A stretch of DNA of 64,000 bases, taken from Candidatus Nitronereus thalassa. Lineage in GTDB: Bacteria > Nitrospirota > Nitrospiria > Nitrospirales > UBA8639. The stretch lies in contig NZ_JAQOUE010000001.1 of the NCBI RefSeq assembly GCF_032191465.1, forward strand, positions 248,001 to 312,000, written 5' to 3'. The stretch's first letter is position 1, and each line of letters begins with the position of its first letter. Made by a program: the position numbers and the translations under genes. Of this stretch, positions 17,324 through 25,527 are shown piece after piece. The notes below the pieces were generated by a model. The model was not told where the DNA came from. It did no database searches and saw only the letters and a list, made by a program, of their open reading frames with translations.

Positions 17324-19273
17324 CTAACTTTCCTCCTTACCGTTAATAAGTTCCTTGCAGGAATGGGGGGAATTCTCATGGTGAAGTGGCAATTGGTCGG
17401 GGTTTTGTATTGTTGATACAAGATTTGCTCTTTTGGTGTTAGAGGATATGGTGGTATCCAGTTGTTTTCTAAGACATGCTGCTAGGGCCTGACCAGATAC
17501 AGTTTCTGAAAGATCTCTGGTTTCCCAAGGGTCTTTTCGGAGGTCATAGATTTCTTCTTTTCCATCACCTCTAAGAATATAATGCAAATCTTGAATGACC
17601 ATTGATTTCATGTCTCCTTTGGAAACCGGATGCCATTCAGGTAGATACATGGCATAGCGAAGTTCTGATAGGATGGGGTCCGTTATGGGAGGAAAATCTT
17701 TTTGAATGCTTTTATCATTCCAATAACGAGCAAGTGAATATCCAGGAAAAGTCTGATCGGTACCAGGATTCTGAAGATTGGTTAAATCAGCAATGGTTGC
17801 TGGCAAGTCACGAAGCGAAACCCATTCAGTTACTATTTTTCCTCTTGGAACTTTGGGAGGGAATGAGATAATCAGTGGGACGTTGAGGGATGGACCATAG
17901 AGAGAATGTCCATGGCTCGGGATTCCATGCTCAGAAAATTCCTCTCCATGATCCGATGTAATGATGACGATAGTATTTTCCAGGATGCCGTCAGATCGAA
18001 GCTGATCAAGAAGTTCTCCAATCTGAAAATCTAAAAAGGCAATGGCCCCGTCATATAAATTTTGAAGTCTTTCAGCTTCAGCCGGGGTGTAATTTTTCCA
18101 AAGGTCTGCAAAAGGCAATGTGTCGACGTCCTTTCCGAACATTCCCTTGTAGGGGGCTGGCGGTAGATAGGGTTCATGTGCATCAAAATAATTTAAGAAG
18201 GCAAAGAAAGGTCGGCCCTCCTCTTTTGCTTGTGGTAGCCAGTCGAGGAAAGCGCGATTAATGTCAGGAGCTTTTTTTCTATTTAACAGTTCGTAATAAG
18301 TGAACCATCGTTCGTTGGGTATGCCGAAAATGCTACGTATGAGTGATGCGCTGACGGCAAGTTCTCCAAGAGAGAATTCAAAGTCTTCATAGTGAATGAA
18401 TCCACGATTGATTCCATAGACATAACTACAGTATTCAAGGTTAGCCACGAATCCGGCGGTGAGATACCCTGCGTTTCGGAGCTCTTCGGCCAAGGTGGGA
18501 TAAGTGGCGTCAAGGGGAACCCGCCAATTCGTTGAGAGTTCATGCCCGTGATACCCCGTAAACATACTTCCATGAGATGGAAGGGTCCAGGGTGCCGTGC
18601 TTAAAGCCTGATCGAATCGGGCTCCTGTTGCTGCAAAATCTTTGAGTCTTGGGGTTGTTTCTCGATCATAGCCATATAGACTTAAGCTTTGGGCGCGGAC
18701 AGTATCCAGAACAATGAATAAAACATTCGGGGTTTGTTGCGACACTGGAGCGGGCAGGGTTTTTATGGCTTGGTATTCTATTATCATTTGTCCGCTTGTG
18801 AGTGACACGGCAATTAGGAACTCAATCACAAGGAAAATAATTGAAGTTTTTTTCAACATTAAAAGAAACTGTTGTACGTCTAAAAATATTATTCGGGAAA
18901 TGAATATGGTTGGTCCGAGGCCGACCACTAGAGCTAACCAATGATTTAGGGGGAATAACATGAGGAGAAGACTTAGTGACCAAAGAAAGGTGAATAGAAC
19001 AATACTTGAACGGACCGATATCGTTTCTGCCTTGAAGGAATTTATCAGTACAAAGAGCAGCCCGAAGGCAGCGAAAATCAGCATGTTCGCCAATGGAGAC
19101 ATCCAAACGAAATGTGGACTGTGAATGATATGGATCCCGTGAAACAGGTATTTTTTTATTGCGTAAATTGCTATCTCACCTGTACCGGCAAGAAAACCCG
19201 CCCATATTCCAATGAGGACGTGGATAAAAGGTGAAGAGGGAAACAGGGTTTGTGGCTGCTCTTTGTTAAGCAT
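17324..19273 (-). CDS. Membrane-anchored sulfatase-fold (alkaline phosphatase superfamily) protein
   Basis: The first ~170 residues hold about five hydrophobic helices. The remainder is a sulfatase/alkaline-phosphatase domain: NVLFIVLDTVRAQSLSLYGY, the nucleophile region APWTLPSHGSMFTG, TSDHGEEFSEHG for metals and a C-terminal IYDLRKDPWETRDLS typical of sulfatases. At the position of the formylglycine Cys/Ser (C/S-x-P-S-R) it has Thr230 (T-L-P-S-H). Threonine nucleophiles occur in phosphoethanolamine and phosphoglycerol transferases, which share this membrane-plus-periplasmic layout. It could be a transferase that decorates surface glycans rather than a sulfatase. It is the last gene of the arabinose block. 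Confidence 0.8.
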   Translation of the reverse strand: MLNKEQPQTLFPSSPFIHVLIGIWAGFLAGTGEIAIYAIKKYLFHGIHIIHSPHFVWMSPLANMLIFAAFGLLFVLINSFKAETISVRSSIVLFTFLWSLSLLLMLFPLNHWLALVVGLGPTIFISRIIFLDVQQFLLMLKKTSIIFLVIEFLIAVSLTSGQMIIEYQAIKTLPAPVSQQTPNVLFIVLDTVRAQSLSLYGYDRETTPRLKDFAATGARFDQALSTAPWTLPSHGSMFTGYHGHELSTNWRVPLDATYPTLAEELRNAGYLTAGFVANLEYCSYVYGINRGFIHYEDFEFSLGELAVSASLIRSIFGIPNERWFTYYELLNRKKAPDINRAFLDWLPQAKEEGRPFFAFLNYFDAHEPYLPPAPYKGMFGKDVDTLPFADLWKNYTPAEAERLQNLYDGAIAFLDFQIGELLDQLRSDGILENTIVIITSDHGEEFSEHGIPSHGHSLYGPSLNVPLIISFPPKVPRGKIVTEWVSLRDLPATIADLTNLQNPGTDQTFPGYSLARYWNDKSIQKDFPPITDPILSELRYAMYLPEWHPVSKGDMKSMVIQDLHYILRGDGKEEIYDLRKDPWETRDLSETVSGQALAACLRKQLDTTISSNTKRANLVSTIQNPDQLPLHHENSPHSCKELINGKEES

Positions 19274-19312
19274 TGTAGGTTCTTGGGGAAATAGAGTGAC
19301 GAAAGAATCGGC

Positions 19313-20047
19313 TTAAAGTTTGAGTTTTTTAAAAATGTTTTCAGGTATTAACTTTATTATGGTCATAATCGGCCACCAGAACCCTGGAGTATATACCACG
19401 TTTTTATTTTTCAAAATGGCCTGGTATATCTGATTTCCTATCCTAGCTGGGCTTGCAAAGAGTCCATTTTTTTTCAAATGGGCTGTCATTGGAGTATCGA
19501 CAAATCCCGGTTTAATTGTCACCACAGAAACTCCAAAAGGCGCTAGTCGATTTCGAAGACCTTGAAGAAAAAGAGTCACGGCCCCCTTGCCGGTGCCATA
19601 GATATAATTACTCTGTCGTCCCCGGTCTCCTGCCACAGAAGAAATTACCGCGATGCAACCCTTTCGACGTTGTTCGAAGTAGTTTGCAAGATGGGTTAAA
19701 AGGGAGAGAGTACTTAAACAATTGGTATTAAACTCCTTGATCAATGCCGGCGTGTTGTTTTGGCATTCATTTTGGTCGCTGAGGGTGCCATGAGCGATGA
19801 GAACGATATCGATTTCGGATAGGTTTGCATTTGCGATATCAATCAGTTGTTGGTGTAGTTCGAAAAGATTTAGATCCATTGGGAATTCTTCTGCCCGTCG
19901 TGCTCCCCTGACAAGTAAATCTGCTGCAACCACGTCGAGTTTTTCCTTGTTCCGTGCTACTAGGAAGAACTCTGCACCGTCTGAAGCAAAAAGCTTTGCC
20001 GTTTCGTGAGCAATCGCAGAAGTGGCGCCTAAAATGAGAATTTTCAT
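19313..20047 (-). CDS. dprE2: DprE2-like SDR reductase (decaprenylphosphoryl-2-keto-ribose reductase)
   Basis: This 244-residue short-chain dehydrogenase has the nucleotide motif GATSAIA at residues 7-13, VLIAHGTLSD, catalytic Ser in SSVAG, and Tyr150-x3-Lys154 in YGTGK. The segment SSVAGDRGRQSNYIYGTGKG closely resembles mycobacterial DprE2. DprE2 reduces the 2-keto intermediate made by DprE1 to decaprenyl-phosphoryl-arabinose. It lies 16 bp downstream of dprE1. ATG 20047 is preferred because GAGG precedes it. A C-terminal hydrophobic, basic tail may bring it to the membrane. Family placement is strong; the exact lipid substrate is inferred. Confidence 0.85.
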   Translation of the reverse strand: MKILILGATSAIAHETAKLFASDGAEFFLVARNKEKLDVVAADLLVRGARRAEEFPMDLNLFELHQQLIDIANANLSEIDIVLIAHGTLSDQNECQNNTPALIKEFNTNCLSTLSLLTHLANYFEQRRKGCIAVISSVAGDRGRQSNYIYGTGKGAVTLFLQGLRNRLAPFGVSVVTIKPGFVDTPMTAHLKKNGLFASPARIGNQIYQAILKNKNVVYTPGFWWPIMTIIKLIPENIFKKLKL

Positions 20048-20063
20048 GGGTTGCCTCATGTAG

Positions 20064-21467
20064 TTATGGCATTGAAATAAGTGTATTTTCTGATTTCGAA
20101 AGTGGGTCTAATAGCCTTCCGCTCGGTTCCTCCATCAAGCAATGAGAAATATGGGATGTGGTGACTCGTCGCCAGAAACTGGAAGAAAATTTCGGATCCA
20201 TGAATTGAATTAGTGTCTCCCATTGCGGGAAAAAACGTTGAAAATTTGAGGCAGACATTCTTGCGTCCTTGGCTGGATATACGGCCCCACCGTATTGCAG
20301 GACAATTTCATCCAGGGAGGCAAGTAAATCCAGTGTGCGTGCTCCCTGAAATGCAAAATCCAAGGCCAGTGTCGTTCCAGGTCTTGGAAAGGAGAGAAGA
20401 CCAGGCGAAGAGATTGACCCAAATTGTTTGAGAACTGCCAAAAAAGACCCTTGGCCAGAATTTTTTATTTTAGCTAGTAGAGCATAAATTCCTTCTTTTT
20501 GATGCTCGGGTGGAATGACGCATTGGTGTTGGAGAAATCCGAAAGTCCCATAAAGACGGTTCCAGTTGAGGATTGAATCTAAGGGGTAAAAAAATTGCTC
20601 ATATGTTTCATTCTTTAACCCAGAAGAAAAAGGCCTCGAATGGTAGTACAAAGCATTAAATAATTTAAGGGCAGCTGGATTTAAGAAACAGGATGGAAAA
20701 TTACATGGAACCTGTAGGTATTTGCGTGATTTTGGTGTGTGGGTTGGTGAATTCGCAGCATTTCCATGGTTACCTCGTATAAATATCCCTCTTCCCAAAT
20801 TATTTTCTGGGGCAAAGCAATCGATCCAAGCAACTGTGTATTCAAAATCTTTTTCGGAAGAAGATGACAGCAGGAAAAACTCTTCAAGATGAGAAAACTT
20901 TAAACGCTCAGCTAAAATCCAGGGACTACGAATGTGAGTTAATTGTATTTCAGCCCGCAAAATTAATCCGGTAAGGCCCAATCCTCCGACCGTAGCGCGA
21001 AACCATTCGGGGTTTTCAGTGCGCGAACAGTACATTCGCGTACCATCGGAACGAAGTATTTCCATACTATTCACATGGCACCCAAATGTCCCAGAGCGAT
21101 GATGGTTTTTCCCATGGACATCATTTGCAATCGCTCCTCCAATGGATACGAATTGCGTCCCCGGAGTGACCGGTATGAACCATCCATGTGGGATCACAAC
21201 CTTGAGGATTTCTTGAAGGCTGACCCCAGACTCGCATTGAAGGATGCCGGTTGAGGCGTCAAAGGAAAGCAATCGATTAAGCGAAATTGTGTCAAGGAGA
21301 ATTCCACCCTCGTTCAAGCAACTGTCCCCATAACTTCTTCCGTAAGCATGGGGAAGCACACTCGACTCCAAAGTCTCAAATTGTGGAGTCTCATGGGCCC
21401 AGAGAATGGGGTGGACCTGCTGTCGCTGGGTCTTTGGGTAGCAGCCCCATGATTGATATCGAGCCAT
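20064..21467 (-). CDS. dprE1: DprE1-like FAD oxidase (decaprenylphosphoryl-ribose 2'-epimerase subunit)
   Basis: The FAD-binding-4 domain starts with HAYGRSYGDSCLNEGG, then GTQFVSIGGAIANDVHGKNH, closely matching DprE1. The His used for FAD contact sits in HGKNHH (near residue 120). The substrate domain keeps FFYPLDSILNWNRLYG, the active-site Lys in VLKQFG (Mtb K367) and in YPAKDAR (Mtb K418). The cysteine attacked by benzothiazinone inhibitors (Mtb C387, in SFPIPGWNIC) is replaced by Ala (SFPRPGTTLA). It should oxidise polyprenyl-phosphoryl-ribose at C2. The gene is sandwiched between ubiA and dprE2. ATG 21467 replaces a TTG start four codons upstream. Confidence 0.88.
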   Translation of the reverse strand: MARYQSWGCYPKTQRQQVHPILWAHETPQFETLESSVLPHAYGRSYGDSCLNEGGILLDTISLNRLLSFDASTGILQCESGVSLQEILKVVIPHGWFIPVTPGTQFVSIGGAIANDVHGKNHHRSGTFGCHVNSMEILRSDGTRMYCSRTENPEWFRATVGGLGLTGLILRAEIQLTHIRSPWILAERLKFSHLEEFFLLSSSSEKDFEYTVAWIDCFAPENNLGRGIFIRGNHGNAANSPTHTPKSRKYLQVPCNFPSCFLNPAALKLFNALYYHSRPFSSGLKNETYEQFFYPLDSILNWNRLYGTFGFLQHQCVIPPEHQKEGIYALLAKIKNSGQGSFLAVLKQFGSISSPGLLSFPRPGTTLALDFAFQGARTLDLLASLDEIVLQYGGAVYPAKDARMSASNFQRFFPQWETLIQFMDPKFSSSFWRRVTTSHISHCLMEEPSGRLLDPLSKSENTLISMP

Positions 21468-21491
21468 GGTTGATTTCAATAATGAATGTTT

Positions 21492-22970
21492 TTAAATGGC
21501 TAATACAGCCAAGATTACTGCCCCCGCTCCTACTGCATAACTGCTTGGGTCTTTCAGGGCAATCATAAGTGGATCATCATCTAAACTTCCTCGGTGAGCC
21601 AGAAGCCATGTTCGACTGACCCAATACAGAAGTAAGGGGCAAATGAACCATAAGAAGTTTGGATTTGCGTATATAGTGGAGACCTCTGGACTATTGATGT
21701 AAAGAGCAAGGACTAGAACTGACATGTAGCCGCTTATCGTTCCCATTGTTGCAAGGATTTCTTTGTCGGCCCCTACATAGGCCCTGCGTTCAATGCCTTG
21801 AAAATTCTCCACTTTTCGAAGTCGTATTTCGGCGTAACGTTTCCCAAATGCTAGGCTGAGAAAGAAAAATATGGAAAAAGCTAATAGCCATGCTGAAATA
21901 GGAACGGAAACGGCAGCGCCTCCTGCGATAATGCGTACGGTATAAAATCCGGCGAGTGTTAGAACGTCAAGAATGGCGATTTTCTTAAGATAGGTGGAAT
22001 AGATCACGGTCGTTATTGCGTATCCGCCCAAAAGGAGAGAGAACAGTGGCGGGAGTGCGAGTAAAGAAATGGAAAAAGCAAAACAAAGAAGCACAGGTTG
22101 AAGCCAGAGCCCCATTTTTATTGAAAGGGCTCCTGAAGCAAAGGGGCGCGATTGCTTTTTGGGATGTCGTCTGTCCGCAGGAAGGTCAAGTAAGTCGTTA
22201 AAAATGTATAGTCCTGAAGCACAAAAACTAAAAGCAACAAATGCCAGAGAGGCCTGGAAAAGTTGTTCAAAATGAAAGAGATGATGTGCTGTGGCGACAG
22301 GGAAAAAAAGTAGAATGTTTTTAACCCATTGATGAACTCGTAAAGCCTTTAATATGAGAGAAAATGTAGGAGTCTTGCCTTGATAAAAAACCTTGATAGA
22401 GCCGTATTTTGGGGTGGTATGTAGTAATTGGTCGTGTGATTGAACCAATGTCACTGTTTGGGCTGCTTCAAAATTCTGACGTTCGGATTGGCCAGGAGTG
22501 ATATGCTCGAGGCCATTTGGGTCAAATCGTGTTTCAGTTGTCTGTTGATGTCGTCGGTGAGAGAGATATTGAAGGTCACTTCTGAGTACGACTTGTGAAA
22601 ATAGTTTGAGATGTGTTGAGACTGCATGAGCAATATCCAAATTCCATCCGGTAATCAACACTAAATCTCGGCCTTGTGTGGCCTCTTCGCGGAGATATCC
22701 TATGACATTTTGGCGGAATGGAAGGTTGGATGCATCAAGGTGGACCTTCTTGGCAATCTCTTGATGAACATGTCGGAACCCTCGAAATGTCCAAATCAGG
22801 ATTTGAAAAATGGAAAAAGGATTCTTTTTGAGCAGCAGTAACAGAGACTCTAAAAACGTGTTTGTTGCAAGGAGAGAGTCATCTAACTCTATGTAGAGCT
22901 TATGGGTATCCTTGCCAATAGGAGAGGACTCCTTCTTTTCAAATGATGGTTCAAGAGTTGTCGTAGTCAT
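21492..22970 (-). CDS. HAD-UbiA fusion: polyprenyl-phosphate phosphoribosyltransferase-like
   Basis: Residues ~20-200 form a HAD-like domain. Residues ~205-492 are a multi-helix UbiA prenyltransferase with NDLLDLPAD (258-266, the NDxxDxxxD metal motif) and YSTYLKKIAILDVLTLAG. This subgroup (decaprenyl-phosphate phosphoribosyltransferase type) joins PRPP to polyprenyl phosphate, the first step towards lipid-linked arabinose. The HAD domain is degenerate: the nucleophile motif is ELDDS instead of DxDGT and the last acidic motif is missing, so phosphatase activity is unlikely. AGAGGA precedes ATG 22970, which overlaps the stop of the previous gene (ATGA), indicating coupled translation. Confidence 0.85.
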   Translation of the reverse strand: MTTTTLEPSFEKKESSPIGKDTHKLYIELDDSLLATNTFLESLLLLLKKNPFSIFQILIWTFRGFRHVHQEIAKKVHLDASNLPFRQNVIGYLREEATQGRDLVLITGWNLDIAHAVSTHLKLFSQVVLRSDLQYLSHRRHQQTTETRFDPNGLEHITPGQSERQNFEAAQTVTLVQSHDQLLHTTPKYGSIKVFYQGKTPTFSLILKALRVHQWVKNILLFFPVATAHHLFHFEQLFQASLAFVAFSFCASGLYIFNDLLDLPADRRHPKKQSRPFASGALSIKMGLWLQPVLLCFAFSISLLALPPLFSLLLGGYAITTVIYSTYLKKIAILDVLTLAGFYTVRIIAGGAAVSVPISAWLLAFSIFFFLSLAFGKRYAEIRLRKVENFQGIERRAYVGADKEILATMGTISGYMSVLVLALYINSPEVSTIYANPNFLWFICPLLLYWVSRTWLLAHRGSLDDDPLMIALKDPSSYAVGAGAVILAVLAI

Positions 22971-24442
22971 ATCGCATTCCTCTCGATGGAACCAGCTTCC
23001 TGGCAATCTAATTGCTTAGAGTTTCTATGAAGAATGCTTGACAATAATCCCATCTCAGGTATGGACCCCGATAGCGAGTTAAACTCTTTTTGTTCTGGGT
23101 AGTTGGGTTCTGTTTGAGTGGAAGTTTCGATGTGCCAATCAAGTAGAAGCGTCGCCCAAACTGCCAGGGTGCACCAACAATAAATAGACCCTATGGTAAT
23201 CGTTGCCCAAGCGGCGGGTTGGAATAAAACTGTAAATTGTAGGGGAAGTATGAATCCCACTGCAGCAAACGCAACCAATCCGTTTCTTGCCTCTACTTGA
23301 TATGTGATGGCAGGAAGAGGAGTTCCCTGTAAAGTTTTTCCACGTTGGTAAATTATGGCCGTGAGTGGACCAAGGGGAAAGAATAAATAATAAATCCATC
23401 CTAGCGGGGAAATTAGAATGGCCGAGATTAGTAATAAGGCAAATGCCCTATCTACGGAATACTTTGATTGATCTTTATATATAATGAAGAATGTGCTTGT
23501 TGCGATGAGGCCTGATAACGCCAACCATAAAAAGTTTACGGTATTTGAGGAATCGAATGCCAAAGCAAAACTCGGGTTTTCCTGAAATATCCGACTAAGT
23601 AGCCCGTGAAGCGAAGCATTCATGGACGCCCATGACCAATCTACCAATCTGAGTTTTTCGATCCACTGCCAATATATCTCTTGCCCAAGTACCAAAATCC
23701 CAGTGATGTAGGAAACTATGCAAATAAAAAGGAGGTTGGCGAAGGCTTTATATTCTTTCTTTATTAGGAAATATGGAGCAAAGATGAGCAGAAAGGGTTT
23801 AATGGCACAGGCCAACCCTAATGAAAGTCCTGCTTTTGCCCATTGGGTGTTTCTTGCTTGAATCCAACTTATTGTTATGGGGAAAAGTAAAAGGAATGAC
23901 AGTTGTCCCGTTAAAAAAAATGCCCCTGTCCCGCAAAAAGCTAAAAATCCAATAAACAAAACACGGCTTTGTCTTGGGGTAGGGGTCATATGCAATTCTT
24001 TTCCAATGAAGTGTAGGCTTGCGACAAGACCTATAAGGTTGAGGATGCCCCAAATGGTTAATGCTATCTCCGGGGCCATGTGCCCAAGAGGGAGAAGTGG
24101 TAGGTGAAAGTGAGGTGGGTTAAGATTCCAAAATTGTTGGCCAAACTGGGGATTAATCACAATAAATGTACCAGGATTAGGTCCATACATTTCCCCACCC
24201 TGTAAATAGGCAACGATGGAGTAGAAAAATTTACCAAAGTCATTCATGTTAAGTTTATCAATCATCAGATAGGTAAGTAGCACGTTCCAGCCTATGATGA
24301 GAGTGGCGAGAAATACGAAGCATGGTAGAGATATCCCATTGAAGGTAGGACGTTGAATGATTGATCGAATATTCATACTGGGTATTTTAATTTTATCCAT
24401 TGGAGATGGAACCTTGCGCCTTAATGGTTGGTCCTGGAACAT
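22967..24442 (-). CDS. GT87-type polyprenol-phosphate-dependent glycosyltransferase
   Basis: This 491-residue protein has about ten hydrophobic helices and matches the GT87/DUF2029 family. The first extracytoplasmic loop holds acidic and aromatic residues (NMNDFGKFFYSIVAYLQGGEMYGP), as in GT-C enzymes, where a loop acid is catalytic, followed by NPPHFHLPLLPLG. GT87 enzymes take mannose or other sugars from polyprenyl-phosphate donors on the outer face of the membrane. Coupling to UbiA by an ATGA overlap, and then to dprE1-dprE2, suggests its donor is polyprenyl-phosphoryl-arabinofuranose. The C-terminal ~60 residues are hydrophilic. Start uncertain (24442 or 24400). Confidence 0.78.
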   Translation of the reverse strand: MFQDQPLRRKVPSPMDKIKIPSMNIRSIIQRPTFNGISLPCFVFLATLIIGWNVLLTYLMIDKLNMNDFGKFFYSIVAYLQGGEMYGPNPGTFIVINPQFGQQFWNLNPPHFHLPLLPLGHMAPEIALTIWGILNLIGLVASLHFIGKELHMTPTPRQSRVLFIGFLAFCGTGAFFLTGQLSFLLLFPITISWIQARNTQWAKAGLSLGLACAIKPFLLIFAPYFLIKKEYKAFANLLFICIVSYITGILVLGQEIYWQWIEKLRLVDWSWASMNASLHGLLSRIFQENPSFALAFDSSNTVNFLWLALSGLIATSTFFIIYKDQSKYSVDRAFALLLISAILISPLGWIYYLFFPLGPLTAIIYQRGKTLQGTPLPAITYQVEARNGLVAFAAVGFILPLQFTVLFQPAAWATITIGSIYCWCTLAVWATLLLDWHIETSTQTEPNYPEQKEFNSLSGSIPEMGLLSSILHRNSKQLDCQEAGSIERNAI

Positions 24443-24496
24443 TGAGGATGACTAATGGTAGATGGTTCCTAGTTTTCATGCTTGTGTCTATAAGGG

Positions 24497-25516
24497 CTAT
24501 GCCAATCGTATTCCTTGGTGTGCAGGAATATGATCAAGAAGTGAAAATGATTTATGTAATTCAGAAATGGGATTACCCACTTGTGTGATATGTTCCTCAT
24601 GTATCGGACCTAACCAATTGGAGGCTTTAGCGAGATACTCGACTCTGTGAGGGTCAATTTTCATTAAACGAGCGCAGGTAGCATCGACTGCAGGAAGGTT
24701 GCGACCCATCACAAGGACTCCAGAATGAATAGGTGTGCCCATAATAGGTCCGTCGCCCTCCATTCCCACGATACCATCAACGATGGCAAAGTGGGGTTGT
24801 AGGGTCGCATTGATATCCAGAATCGAATTGGTGATGCCAGCCTGATGTAGAACATTTTTGGGCCAGCCGTAGTAAATTCCAGGCATGACTCCAAATAGGT
24901 TTTTCATGGATAGTGTGGCGCCGGCCCAATGGTGGGTTTTGAGCTTTGCAATAGATACGATCCAATCAACCGAATCAAACACGCGAGGAAAAGTGAGCCT
25001 CTGAAGCTTCGTTTTGTTGCCCAAGTTTGGGGTAGCCCTTCCACTTTCATAATTCAGGTTCAGGAATTGAATTTTGTCCTCGTAAAGGATGTCTCCCAGT
25101 CCTGAGGTTTCTATGACATCAAGGGTGTCACGTCGATGACCAGGTCCTTCCCCGACCATAACTTCTAATGCCCCGAATGAAAGAAAAGCCTCGATGGCTC
25201 CTCGAACAACTAATGGGTGGGTGTTGATGTGGCTGGCTCCTTGATGTGTTTCAACAAGATTAGGCTTCAAAAGAATACGTTTGCCTTTTATTTCAGAAGG
25301 CGTAATTCCCAGCTCCTGAAAGCCAGAGATGATCACCGAGCGAATATCTTCGCTATAAGTACTGGCTTGACCAATGAAAGTTCGAGCTTTAAGTGTTGGT
25401 CGATTTATCCATTCAGCGAACGATATCCCAGAAGAAACGAGAAGCCCACCAGCAAGGATCGTGCGAAGGAGTTCCCGTCGTGTCCAGAGGTTAGGATTCA
25501 GTGAAGACCAAGACAT
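24497..25516 (-). CDS. DUF362 domain protein with twin-arginine-like signal
   Basis: The N-terminus (WTRRELLRTILAGGLLVSSG) resembles a Tat signal, suggesting export of a folded, possibly cofactor-bearing protein. The rest matches DUF362: GKRILLKPNLVETHQGASHINTHP, then VSIAKLKTHHWAGATLSMKNLFG and a C-terminal AVDATCARLMKIDP. Four-Cys iron-sulfur motifs seen in some DUF362 proteins are absent here. The biochemical role of the family is unknown. It lies 11 bp after the toroid gene and 54 bp before the glycosyltransferase, so it belongs to the same transcription unit. Confidence 0.78.
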   Translation of the reverse strand: MSWSSLNPNLWTRRELLRTILAGGLLVSSGISFAEWINRPTLKARTFIGQASTYSEDIRSVIISGFQELGITPSEIKGKRILLKPNLVETHQGASHINTHPLVVRGAIEAFLSFGALEVMVGEGPGHRRDTLDVIETSGLGDILYEDKIQFLNLNYESGRATPNLGNKTKLQRLTFPRVFDSVDWIVSIAKLKTHHWAGATLSMKNLFGVMPGIYYGWPKNVLHQAGITNSILDINATLQPHFAIVDGIVGMEGDGPIMGTPIHSGVLVMGRNLPAVDATCARLMKIDPHRVEYLAKASNWLGPIHEEHITQVGNPISELHKSFSLLDHIPAHQGIRLA

Positions 25517-25527
25517 TAATCAGTTCC

